Shown here in pieces: positions 1 to 12,702 of a stretch of 64,000 bases of DNA; the first letter of the stretch is position 1; each line of letters begins with the position of its first letter. Origin of the DNA: Pelecanus crispus (lineage: Eukaryota > Chordata > Aves > Pelecaniformes > Pelecanidae); assembly GCF_030463565.1 (NCBI RefSeq), contig NC_134656.1:7240501-7304500 (forward strand), in the 5' to 3' direction. The position numbers and the translations under genes were made by a program. Below the pieces are notes generated by a model, which made no database searches, had not been told where the DNA came from, and saw only the letters and a list, made by a program, of their open reading frames with translations.

Positions 1-830
1 AACCGGGTGGGGGCTGGAGGCTTATTGAAATTAAGGAATAAAGTCTTGGCTTTGTTGGTGAGATTGGGTGTTGAGCAGGGCAGCCCTACAGACGATCCAA
101 TCCCAAAGTTACTCTGCATGTACAAGTGTGGGATTCTGGACGCTGGACTGAAGACATGAACATTGGCAGGAGCAGACAGACATGAGGTGTCTCTGGTTAT
201 GTTAACCCTCCAACTGCAAGGGCAGGATCATTTGCAGCAAGCTTTTCTGAGCTGGCAGCACATGAAGCTGCCCGAATGCCAAGTGATCTAGCTATCCTAG
301 CGCAGGGTCAGGGCTTATGAGCTAAAACCCAGCGTGAAGCTAGTGGGAGTGCTGTGCCAGCTCCGTACACAGAGCGTCTCTGTGAGCTATCTATTTGCAG
401 TACGGCAGATCCTCAGGGCTCGGGGCAGCGCTCTCCGCAGGGAGCTTACAGGTTTATGAATCAAAGTTCTCTTCCAGGTTTCACTGTCTTGAGAGAAGTG
501 CTTGACCTCAGTTATCGCAGTTTACTTAGCTGTAGGATATATTTTACTGTAACCACTTAGAGTAGTCCAGCTGGATAGTTTAAGGATTAAGTGACACATG
601 AAGCAACAGATGATCCATAAGGATTTCTTCTTTTGAAGTATAATCCTGCCTTTTGATATAGGTTGGCCCAAACTTCGAAAGCATGGCTCTGGGAAACTGG
701 ACCTTATCCCTACTCCTAGACTTTCTGAATGTGTCCCGTTTACTGAAGGTCTGAATCCCTTTAGCATCTATCAGCATTTTTGTCTGAATCTTGCCTTCTG
801 CACAAATCTCAAGAACTGAGAACGTGACAG

Positions 831-858
831 TTAGAGCATGATAGTCAGAGCATGATAG
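831..858 (+). repeat. 14-bp direct tandem duplication
   Basis: ttagagcatgatag is followed directly by tcagagcatgatag, one mismatch. Confidence 0.75.
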
Positions 859-3800
859 TTTCAGGTTGTATCAAGATGAACTCTGTACTTTCAATCTATT
901 ATAATGTTTGATCTTTCTGACCCCAAATCAAAGCTATTTTCTGAAGCATTACCATGGTGATGCACAACACGGCGTATTGTCATTGCCAGTGCTTTTAGAG
1001 CTTTATTGAAATGCTTTTGAGCTGAAGAAAAAGATGTATATGAAATAATAGTACATTATGTTGGAGATTGACTTACAATGGGTTGCTATATAAAATATTT
1101 AATAGAATCTCTAAAATTATATCAAGACAAGTTACCAGAAAATTAAAAATACTGAAGTATATATAGCAGCAAACATAGACATTAGTGTGTGAGTACAACC
1201 AAGCCTCTCCTTCCAAATCACTGAAGGAAGAAATGTTTGCTAGCAAATTGAGTAATTGTTTCTGAAAATTGGCAGCTATCTAGTTTCTGGGTAAGCCTTC
1301 AGTATTACCTATTTCTAAGAAACTTCTCTGGATTCACAGAGCGCTTACTATTGTGAAGCTAATAGATATGTTTTTGATGAATACATTTTTCCATTTGAAT
1401 TGTGAGAGCAGTAACCTTTAGTCATACACAGAGAAGAACATTTCAATTCTAGGCTTAGTCCAGCAAAAGAGCTTGAGTCAGAATCTGATATGCCCTTGGC
1501 TTAATTATTTTTGAGGGTTTTTTTTCCCATTGTGATGAATCTCATGTGATGATCAGATTGTGAAGTTTATTTTATTTGTGTAGTAAATTCATCTTGGGTC
1601 TAACAAATTTATTTCTCCTCTGTTCTGCCCTGCTCTTTAAACATATGCAGCATTTCTTTCATTGCTTTTTAGAACACCCTTTGTAAACATGATATTCTGT
1701 AGATCTAATCCCATCTTCCCTGAAAACCAGCAACAGGTGTTTGATGTGAAATCCTGACCCTACTCAGGATTCAGCAGGAATCTTAAACCATTAGCAGGTA
1801 GTTCAGACTCCACTCAGTGCAAATGAGGGCCAAACCCCATTCATTTTCCTAGGTTAGGCAAGAGCCTTAAAGCTCTGTTGCTGAGATGTGCAAGAGTTGA
1901 CTGATCTCGCTTGAATCTGTGTGTCTGCTCTGACTTAGGCTGGTAAAAATGCAGTCAATGCTATATATTTTACCTTGTATATCATTAATTTTAACATATT
2001 TTGTCATTTCCTCTCAAAATTCATTAATGAGAATAGAACCATTACATTTACATACATCAATGACTAAGCAGTTATGTCAACTGGATTGTTAGAAACATCA
2101 ATATTGAAAGTAAGTCTAATTATATACTGCTTCACATATTGGGTGTTATTTCTGTCTGAATTGTAATGTGGCTAAATTATTATTTTGATTAAGTCGATGA
2201 GTTCATTCTCATTTATCTCCTTCATTCTGACTGATTTCATTCAGAAACCTTTTAAATCTACAGAGCTGTCCCACTCTGAGAAGCCTCCCACTAAAGTTCA
2301 AGCAATACAGTGCTATTCTTCACAAGGGCAGAGTTATTGGAAACTGGGAGGAGGAGGAGAATGGGACAGGGTATTTTAAGTCATGGGACTGAACTTCCCG
2401 AGTGAATTTGGCGTTACTCAAGAAGTTTAAGTTAATGCAAATCAATGCAAATCAGTTCAGCTTTATATCCAGAAACCCAATAATTGCGTTGAACTAGCAG
2501 ACTTGAACTTGCTTGTGCTAACAGTCACCCTGATTAGCTGCATTTTTCCAGCAGGTCCTTACTAAGTCTGGAAAAATTCTTTTCCAAGGATTGTTATTCT
2601 CCATTATGTGTGTCATTTCCTGAGACTGATGTTCTGCTAGTTGGTAACCGCTGTCTCTCCTGAAGGAGGCACCTGACATATTCGCGAGGCCATTTCCTAA
2701 ATAATGGGAAAGATTGCACAGGTCTTTCAGAATTAACTAGAGCCCTCAGCGATGGGCTCTTGCCACAAAAGTGGCGAGGTTGACAAGGCACTCCTGGTAG
2801 TTCTTATCCTCTTCCTATCATATGAATAAGGGCTCCATGTGGTTGGTAGGGAGCAAAGAATGAAGCTGAGTGCCAGAAGACTCTCCAATCCAACACACAG
2901 AGTGTCTTATCTAAAGAGGTGACTCAGCTCTTCATTTCCAGATCTATTTACAAAGCTCATTAACACTTTATTTACTAAGTAGTAATAAAAAAATGGAAGT
3001 ACAGAAATCAACAAATTAGGAATTATGGGAATCGTGGCTGAGCATTAGAGCTCACTTTGTCACTTGGTTAGACTGCACCCAATTACCTCCCCATGTTGCA
3101 CATCTCGTTAGACTGTAAGTACTATAATTGTACTTGTTAAGCCAAAGCTTTGCAGACATGGTTGTGGGTAAAGGACAGCTCTTGTACCTGACTGCTGTTT
3201 GGGCCATATAGAGCTTCATGCGCTATTAACTGGAGGCAGGTTACCAGAGATGATGCTGGGTGGTCTACCTGTGATAGTACCGCAGAGTTAAAGGGCAGTG
3301 GCTTTACTTGTTACTGTTGCTGCACTGGGTTGGTGCTACTCTGCTTTGTAACACCAACAAAATGCTTCAAACATTGCTGATTGCTTCTGAGCTTTGCCAG
3401 AGCTCTCTTCTGCCTGGCTGTGATGTCCAGAGCACCCACTAGCAACATACTACAGAAAAGTGACACAGCTACACTGGCTTTCCCTTCCACACGCCATGTC
3501 TGACCTTTGCACGTGCAGTAGGAAAAAAAGGAGGAGGAACGTGTTTAGCAATTAACTTCTCCATTCTCGGTGAACCGGTAGGTTAAGGGTTAACTACCAG
3601 CGACAATAACATCTTAACTAAACCAATAAATGGATTAAACACTGCATTGCTTGTATATGAAAAAATGCTTCAGATAAGCAAATAGTTTTTTGGGTTTGGT
3701 TGGATATCTTGAGCCTAGTCCTGCTCCCAGGTTAGTTATAGCCAGGTACTCTGTGGTTGTAGGCTGTCTTCTCCCACAGGAAGACCCATGCCTGCTGCAT

Positions 3801-6467
3801 GGGGGTTGCACCATTCTCCAGACAAGCCAGTCTTTGTTTCTGGCTTCGTCCTTCCTTGAATGCAAGCTGTGCACTAGCTCTAGCTCCCCATCCCTTTGCA
3901 GTGTGGATACAATGTAGAGCAATTTAATTAAGGATGCTCTGTAGGGAAAAGAGAAGGCTGCGGCAGCCAGGGGACAGCACATAAAAGCAGAGCATCAGCT
4001 GCAGCTAAATGATCAACTGTATTGCAAAAAGAATAACAGATACTGTGACAAGCTGGAAAAAAGGCAGTTTATACAGACTCACACAGATCCCATGTTATGC
4101 TTGGAATCAGGACACAGCACGTTCTTTTATAAGCTATTGCAGCAGGCAGTGTGAGTGTTGTATCTTCATGTATTGCTTCATTTTTCTAACTGGGCCATGA
4201 CATTTAATGAAACTGTGATATTTTTTTTTCCACAATAATGCAAAATATTTAAACAGTATCTAGCGTTGCTTTTAGAGGCTTTGCTGATAACTTTTGTTGC
4301 TCTTAGCGGGACTGGTTAGCCTCAGTAAGAGAAAAAGGATAGTCTGATCATTTCTATGTGAATTTAGAAACTGCAGGGCTCCTGTAGAAGAATCTACAGT
4401 CCTGTTTAGGGAACTAATTTTCCCACATGTTGTACTAGGAGCTTTGCTATCTTGCTAGCAGTGGCCAGCATCCTGGATGCAGAGCCACCTTGAAGGAAAC
4501 CTGAGGTAGGAGTGCCCAGAAGATGTGTACATATGTTCCACCTTGACATGTATTAACCTCTTCTCTTCTTAAGACTTTTATCTCTGTGTGTGGCATAGGG
4601 TAGTGGGTCAGAGGATTAGCAAGTCTCATTTTATTACTTTACTTCTCTTGTAAAACTTCCTAATTTCCTGAGGCTTTTAGAAGGAGAAAGGGCCTCATAA
4701 CTTGGCCTTGGTTTCAAATAGACAGAAAATTGAAGGTCCACATTCTTCTCCTCACACTTGCCGTGGCAGTATCAGGGCAACTGTAAATGCCCTGATGCTA
4801 GTGGAAAGAAACCTAGTTCAGAGTGTCCCCATTGCAATGGGAATTTTGAGACTATTGTAATGCTTAAATTATTTTAAAAGTGAAGTACCGCATGCTGTTT
4901 CAGGAGCTGGCTTACAAAACTATAAATTCAAACTCATTCTAATGTTAATTGCACTAAACTACGTATTGGGCTAGTTGCAAAGCTTTTAGCTATGTTGGTT
5001 GTCCATGCACTCCCTACTTCCCTGCCCAGGAGTCCCAAATTACATATAATGGAAAAAATTAAAGCATTAAATGGTTACTGCAAGTGGCTTAGATTGCAGT
5101 CTGCCATAACATCTACGTCATCTGCACAGGAAACAAAAAGCATTATTGTCTGGAACGTTTGCATTTATCTAAAAGACATCGGGAAGGCCTAGCACTTGAC
5201 TTTTACATGAAAAATTCTTTATTTTTAGATGGTACAAAACAGAAAAAAGGGGTTTTCTTAGAATGTGTTTGTGATTCTGAAAGACATCAGAAAGCTGTAT
5301 TTAAGGATTGTAGATTAGATAGTAAAAAGCCTGAGAAAAATAACAGAAATTCCTCAGTTTTGGTGGCTAACATTTTAAGTACCATGTCTTGATACAGTAA
5401 AGTGGTACGCTATAGTGTCACTTTATGGTGAGGGGGCTTGTTACTGGAAGGACAAGAACTCCTCCCTGTTCCCTCGCTAAGTCCTCAAAGGAGGGGACTC
5501 ACATAAGTGACAGGGCCACAAAGCTGTTTTTTTGTTGAGGCTTCTGGTGCTGCAAGAGAAGCTGGAATGTTTTCAGAGCAACAGGGAACATGTAACCACC
5601 TCTCCTTTTCTTTGATAAAGAATGACGCATGTCCTGCCTAGATGCAGTCTGCAAAATAGGTCCAGACACATTCCAAAGCTCCACCAAAACCGAGCTGTGG
5701 CACAGTATGAACGGGGTCATCCAGAGTTGGTCAGTCTGGAATGTCTTCAATGCATTTTCCTTGCACCTGGCACTGTGAGTACCCACCTGATTTTCTTGTT
5801 GTGGAGGTCAATTACTTGTGCTGTGCGACAGAGCTAAATTGCTGCAAATATTTACCCATCTTTAGTTTTTCCATGATTATTGAAGTAGTGCTTGACTTGA
5901 AGCTGCCATGAAGAATCATGTTTTCACCATAATGAAAACCAAATTATTTTTCTTTGCTTGTTTCTATTCCCTACATGCTGGTAATGAACTGTGTAATCTA
6001 GCACCAGGTGAGCACTCCAAGTTTTTCTGGGACTGCAGCAAACCAGAAATGTTCGCTAGTGAGTTATATTCAAAGATGATAAAAGCATCCTCAGCACCTG
6101 TCAGTGAGAAAACAGTCCCTGTTGGAGGTCTGTGCTTGATTGACTGCATCAGCATAACCAGAAGGAATGTATTTATGGTGCTCAGCAGGTATCTGAAAAG
6201 TTTTCCTTGAAAACACTCTGCTATATTATGTCTTTCAATTACCTCCTACTGCTGAAACTGCTGGGAGAAAGATCTTTGCCACTGGTAGCAGAGGTGTTAA
6301 AATCAAACAAACACTCCAAGATTTTGCTTCGGTAGGTCCTAGAAAAGAAGGGAACCGAGTCTTCATGGTTCTTTGAACTTTTGGCCTCTCCTGACTATTC
6401 TGCTATGTAGTTATGTCCTTATCCCTGTAGCACAGAAATATCTTCATAAAACATGAATTTATCTCCT

Positions 6468-6515
6468 GGGTGAGAAGGAAACAGGGCGAGAAGGAAACAG
6501 AGTGAGAAGAAAGAG
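6468..6515 (+). repeat. 16-bp tandem repeat, about three units
   Basis: gggtgagaaggaaaca (6468-6483) is followed by gggcgagaaggaaaca and a decayed third copy, gagtgagaagaaagag. Confidence 0.8.
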
Positions 6516-6629
6516 AAGCATTAGGAAGTCTTCTGCAAGAGATGCTTTTCATGCTCACTCATGCTCTGTGGCCTGCAGCTGTCCCTATCTCTATTATAAC
6601 TGTATCCAGTCCTGATACGAAACTGCTGG

Positions 6630-6684
6630 GCTTTGACATGAGCTGCATCATGGCATGACATGAGCTTTGACATGAGCTGCACCA
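6630..6684 (+). repeat. Duplicated 21-mer, 34-bp period
   Basis: gctttgacatgagctgcatca at 6630-6650 recurs at 6664-6684 with one mismatch, and a half copy (gacatgagc) lies between them. Confidence 0.75.
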
Positions 6685-7010
6685 TCAGCGACAGACTGGA
6701 AACAGTCATGCTTTCCAAATAGGACATAACCCGTTGGAACCACAGCTGTCAAGGTGGAGTTCATGATGTCAAAGACAATCAAAAGCCTTGGAAAGGGGCA
6801 GTAAAATGGTTAATTCTTCAGTTTCTGAAGGGGCTGGAGAGGCCTGTTGCTTTGTGCCTCTCCACTTGCTCTAGTTACTGCAGCAGGAACTCTCCTGCAG
6901 TTCCTCTTAAGTGAGCTATTTTGAACCCTTATGGAAAACTGACAATCAAATTGGACTGATCTTTAACTGATCAGTCTACCACACGATGTCATTAGGAGTG
7001 TTGGAAAATA

Positions 7011-7080
7011 CCCACCCACCCACCCAACAAACCAACCAACACCACAAAAACAAAAAAAACACCTCTCCCCTCCAAAACCC
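7011..7080 (+). repeat. Low-complexity CCCA/CCAA and A-rich stretch
   Basis: Three CCCA-type units run into AACC units and then A-rich CA sequence. Simple-sequence DNA with no coding content. Confidence 0.85.
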
Positions 7081-10000
7081 TGAATGCATTGTAGCTCTTC
7101 CCTTTGTTCTGCAAAAGGCAGTTGGAACAAGATATTGAGGAAAACAGGTCTCTTAGAAGAAATTCAGCATGAAATAGTCACCTTCTATGACACAGGCCTT
7201 CCTCTTTTAAATTACTAGTGTTCTGAAGGTCAGATCCTGCACATCCACTTGACAGTTCTGCTGGTCTCCCCATTCTACATGGTTCTCAGACTTTACTGGT
7301 TGGTAGCAGTAACCATAAAGTCCTTCTGCGTTGTTTATTTTAAAAGGTGTCATATAATTTGGGAAACAGTGTACGAAGTCTGCTTTTGTCTACAGAAATG
7401 GCAGTATCTTTCCAGTCTTTCTTCTTTTAATTATCTGGAGAAAAATACCCCTTTCAAGTGCGTTATGGCAAACCGGTAAGTGACAGCATCTCTGAGATGA
7501 GAGTGTTATCAGGTTGGCGCAGTCTGAGTAAATTGGAGTGAGCTTGGATGACCTCTTCCTATTGTTCAGAAACAACACCAGAAGCCTCACAGCATCTGTT
7601 TTTTTGCTTTGCATGAGCACCCCAGAGGGAAGATTGTCATCTATTGTCAAAATGTAACACCATTTCTAACAAGAACAAGAGAATTAGAAGCACGAATCTG
7701 GAATTATGCAGCATGTTATAAACGAGAGCAGCCAGGAGACAACCGATGCACAAATCTTTGCTTCCTGAAGAAAGTGCAGGAAAGGTACAATTGGTATCAA
7801 CCAAGAGAGTAAAAGCTGCACGAAAAGAAATTACTGATGAGTGTAAGAAATGCTGATGCACTGAAAATGTCTTTGCTCTCATTCATTCTCCGTGGGCACT
7901 TTCTTCAACATACTTGGCAATCAACTGCAGGCAGTTTAGTTTTATTCTGAAAAAACAGTTGTAGATACTTGCATTTTATCAGTCCAACTCAGAAGAGTCT
8001 ATAGGGAAATGGGCCACCTGCATTGCTGTTGTGTCTTCGTCTTCTAGCTGGTCCCACTCCCGCTGGTCAGTGTTTTTGGGAGGGCTCTTCTCCCAGTGAG
8101 GCTTCCAGAAGCAGTCAGCAGACTGAGCCCTCTGGAAAGCATACTGGCAGTTTTTGGGAGTGGTGATGTTTTCAGTAGTGAACTTGCTGTTTAGATGCTT
8201 AGAAGGGAGCTCATAGTTTTTGAAAAATCTGGCTCAGCAAAGTCTAAACGGCAAGGCTCCCGAACTGTAGTGTCACCAGGTTTGAACCATGGCTCCCTAG
8301 TTTTATGTCTCTCTCTCTAAACTCTCGCTCCTGTCTTTTGCTGTCTCGGAGTTTGACTGTCGCAGGTGGTTAAACAACGTGAGTCTGTGTCACCAGTGGA
8401 TCCTAACTTGTTTGTAGGTAGAGTTTCCTTTTCTTCATGGAACTTGCTGTGCTGCTCTGTGCCGGCAGAGTGAGAAAGCAGGCGGCTGGCTGCCTCGCTC
8501 CGTAGCAGTGCAGGTTGATCCCAATTTAAGTGAAGGAGCAGCCACAGATTGAGTTTTCAGAAACTCCTTGTTGAACAAGATTCTTTGGCGATGGGATGGA
8601 GAGGCCCCTGACAGCGAGGTACAAGAGCACTGACGATGATAATTTTTCTGGAGAGGATTTTTATTCATTAGGGTTTTCTCCTCGATTAATAATTGGGATT
8701 AGGTGACATTCTAAAGCATTTTTGTTACTGTTGTTGGAGGTTATTTGGAGATCTAAAGCTGGCCAATAGAATGTGTCAGGGCTTGAAGCATTTGCTTATA
8801 TAGAATAGAAAAAAACCCTGCCAGTATCTCACAGTATGGTGTCAAGAAAGCCTTAATTCTCATGTGCTTGACAGTAAGAGGTAATTGATTTGTAATTTGT
8901 CTTGTGTTTGGGGTTTGTTTTTTTTTTAATAAGAAACTTCTCTAATTGTCATTTAATGTACACTGTTGCATTCAATGATTATCTTTTTCCACTTGAGTGA
9001 CTCTTTCCATGGTGGTGTCTAACTCCGTTTAAAACTGAGTTTTTTTGTCAAAGCTAGATTCACGATGGCTCCATAACCTTCCTCCCTTTAAATAAAGTAA
9101 TTATTCAACCAAAATATGGGCACTTTGGTTATTATGTCAACGTAACCACTTCCTGCTGGGTATTAACCTGTATTATTCCCGGAGTCTGGACTGGGAATAT
9201 GATTAATAACAGGTTCTGATACAGACGATAGCAAAAGAAGGCAGAGTAATAGTAATTTTTCATTTGCATCACAGACAAATTGGCTGTTTTGCAGTACTTG
9301 TGTATGGCAATTATATGTTGTTTTGCTTCCTAATGCTGATTTCCTTCTGCAGTTTATTAGCATGAATGTCAGGGAAACACTAGCATATTGCTTTTGTCTA
9401 TAAACACTTATGGCCAGGTGGAGAAGGCAGCCCTGTCTGAACCGCTGATTAGATCTGTTTGAATTCAGGCACTCCTGCAAGATAGCACTTTTGCTGAGCG
9501 CCTCTGATCCTGCCCGTGGCGCGGTGCAGCAAGCTGCTCGCAGCATCAACCTGCTCGCGGTGGCCATCTGTGCATGGCGTGATTTGCGACAATCTGGGGA
9601 AAAGATGTGCAAACCTTCTGCAGATGTAGTGCATACCGAAAGCCAGATCATCCTTCTCAGGCTTGCGCAACTCATCCCGCTGAGCTTAAACTGCAGGTTT
9701 GCGCTCTGCCGTGGAGCAGTGCCGAGCTGCTCGAAAGGCTTGTCACTTTTTTTTGTTATTCCAAAATAGGATGTTGAGCTCTTCAGAAATGCTGACCTGC
9801 TGAGTTAGATCTGCAATCAAACTTTGGCTGGATATGCACAGGCGATGCTCAGCAGTTCACGTTTTGTGGTGCTTATGGTCAAGATCCTGTACTCTTCTGG
9901 AACTCAATGTTCCCAGCTCTCTGAAGAAATTTGGCCCCAGCATGCCTTTAAATACACAGAGGAATTAAAAGGGAGAAAAATAAAAGAAAGAAATTGCTTT

Positions 10001-10438
10001 TGTTTTCTAATTTCTCCATAAGAACAGTTGTATTTTGTAGTTCCACAAAATAAGATGATAAAAATTGAAACAGCAGTTGGATTAAGTTGACAGAGGGTCT
10101 AGAAGAGAACTGTTGAGATTTAAGCTTGCCACAAGAAGTAGGTAGTGTTAATCTTTCTAAGTAAATTGTAGATTGCTTTGTGCCAGTTTGTCTTAAAATG
10201 GCCGTTGTAAATCTGTGGATCTCATTTGTTTTTCACATTTTAATTCAAACTAGCTAGATGCAAGACAGGCGGCAAAACAGAGGATACTTAAATTCTTACT
10301 AAAAGAACACAAACAAATAACACTTTCGTACATGCAAAGAACAAATGTGACTGCAAAAACCAGTTAATTCCAGATTTTCTATGAATTGTTGGTGACTGAT
10401 CCAAAGTGTGCCTTCATAAGGAAAATGAATATATGGCT

Positions 10439-10492
10439 TGTACATATACATGTATAAATGCCCATATATATATGTAAATATACATATCTAAC
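10439..10492 (+). repeat. AT-rich TA/CATA simple sequence
   Basis: Imperfect alternation of acatata and tatatat units. It can extrude small cruciforms; no gene overlaps it. Confidence 0.7.
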
Positions 10493-12685
10493 TCATGATG
10501 ATGGGAAAGTTCTTAACTAACTGCTATTTTTTGCTGTGAGCTACTAATTGTAGGATGTGAAAGTACACATTTTAGCTACTTAGACACCATGAATGTAGAG
10601 CCAATGTGGGTCTGATCAGATGGGTGCTGACACAATGGGCAAGGTGCTGTTGGATTCACAATGTAAACAAAAAGGTTTTTGAAAATGAATTTATTACAAC
10701 ATTAACATGATCATGCTAAGCAATGTTTTTCAAACAAATACATATTTTGTAATGACAATTTCTCATTAAGATATGGCTTGTTTCTAGACTTTTCCTCCCC
10801 TACAGAAATTACTTTTTGCTTTTAACACATGCTCACTCATTATGCAGATGGCTTAATGATCTTGTATTCATTGCTATATCAATGTGGGAACTGTATTCTT
10901 AGTTAATTCCATCTTTTCCTTTATTCAGAAAATCTGATTGTTCGAAGTTCTTTGATGTGGTGGTTTTGATCATGGAGAGCTTTCACTCACCATTTACAGA
11001 GCTGTCTTAATGTACTTATCTCTTCAGGAAAAGTAATGTTAAAACCTTGTGTTACATGTTCTGCTCTTACCAGCTTCCAATAAAACAAGAAAGTGGGCAG
11101 TATATCAGTGAATTAATTTTCTAAATAGCAATATTTGTGCCTATGCCTAGGAAGCTATTTGCCTTTCCTGATTAGTAATTATACAACAAATTGGGAATAA
11201 CTGTCACATTAGAAGTAAAGTATTACTTCAGTATATCAGAATAATTTCTAATTAAGGAGAACTACCAAAGTGACAGCATTTAAGAAAACAAAACACAAAA
11301 CTACCACATAGCTCCAGCTATCCCAGAAAATTCTGTTCCCCGAGCTGTCTTTTGGCTGTTACAATCTGGAAAATACTGTTCTCTGAACTAAATATCCTCC
11401 CTGCCAACTTTGCTAGCTTCAGGATTTGACATTAATTAACAAATGGTCCCCTACATTTTTTCCTATCTCTTCCCTAAGCTTTACAGAACACTCAAAGGTG
11501 AAAACTGATAAGCAGCATGTTTTGGTGGCTAAATCAGAAATCCTGTTCATTTAGGGGGGGGCCACAGCAGGGAGTACAAGAAAGATGCTTCTGCCCACGG
11601 TACCAATTAAGCAGTATTCTGGTCTGTAAGCCAGACAAACAAAGCCTCGTACTCTGTTTTCCCTTAAGCAAAGCAAACCAAAAGTGTCCAGTACAATACG
11701 CAGTCCCTCTTCACATATTGCTTTTCAGATAATAATTGAGCTGGTTTTGAATATTTCTCATACATTCAGACTGTCAGTATTTTCACTACTCTTAGATTCT
11801 AGCAAGGAGCTGCACTTAGGTCAAATAATGATATTTAAAATCCAGCATATCTGAGAAATAATTAGTTCCATTTTGATTACCCTGTCTCGTTAACAGAGAG
11901 AGCATTGATTTTCACTGTACTTGTGTTATCATACGGAATCTAGACTGTGGATATTTCACTCTAAGTAACACTGTTATTTGGTCTCGGTTGCCTTAAACGT
12001 CTGTATTTTGTAGGCTTTAAGTGTTAAAGGATATTATTGGCTTAATTGTCATTTAACCCTTACAAGTACAATATGTTTTTAGCTAACACAAATTAGGAAT
12101 ACCTCAATATAGAGGCCAAAGCTACGGGGCAAAATTTTCACATAACCCTTGGAGGTTTTCTCTTTCTGTCCCTTTGGTAGTCAGCAGAGGTTAGGACTAA
12201 TTCCCATTAAGCCAGCTGGAAGCTGTTGTTCCTGGCTAAAATAGTACAAAGTCTTCTTGCTAGTAGAACTGGGTGGAGGCAAGTGTTCCCTTGTCTCATT
12301 TATATGATTGCCTTTGGAAATAGGTGAGCCTCCTAGGTGCATCTGGCACAGGTTTTTGTCAGCCAGGAAAGAAGGTATTTTAATATAAGAGAAAAAAAAT
12401 CTTTTACAATGTGAAGTCATAGCGACATGTCAGCTCCCAGTGACACTGCAGAATAAATAATCAGAGGTGGTAGAAATCTTACCTAAACCAGTTTAAATTA
12501 ATATTATATGAGATGAGAGAAGAAAAAGATGAATTGAAACTCTGAGAACATCATGTTCTTCCACTTGGTGAATTAATTTTTAAAGAGCATATTTAGAAAC
12601 GTATGTGTGCACCATCTGATTCCATGTATGCATGATTTCATTTCAATAGATTTTGTAACTAATTACAACCTACCTGTAGAAATTC

Positions 12686-12702
12686 GGGGGGGAGGGGGAG
12701 GG
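12686..12702 (+). repeat. G tract with G-quadruplex potential
   Basis: Seven G, A, five G, A, three G. Splitting the first run gives four runs of at least three G with one-base loops, the standard intramolecular G-quadruplex pattern. It stands alone in AT-rich DNA with no gene nearby. Confidence 0.6.

Noticed and set aside
5908..6210. 100-codon plus-strand frame with a signal-peptide-like start (KLFFFACFYSLHAG)
   Set aside because: Hydrophobic starts are common in AT-rich random frames, and no mature domain or conserved cysteine pattern follows.
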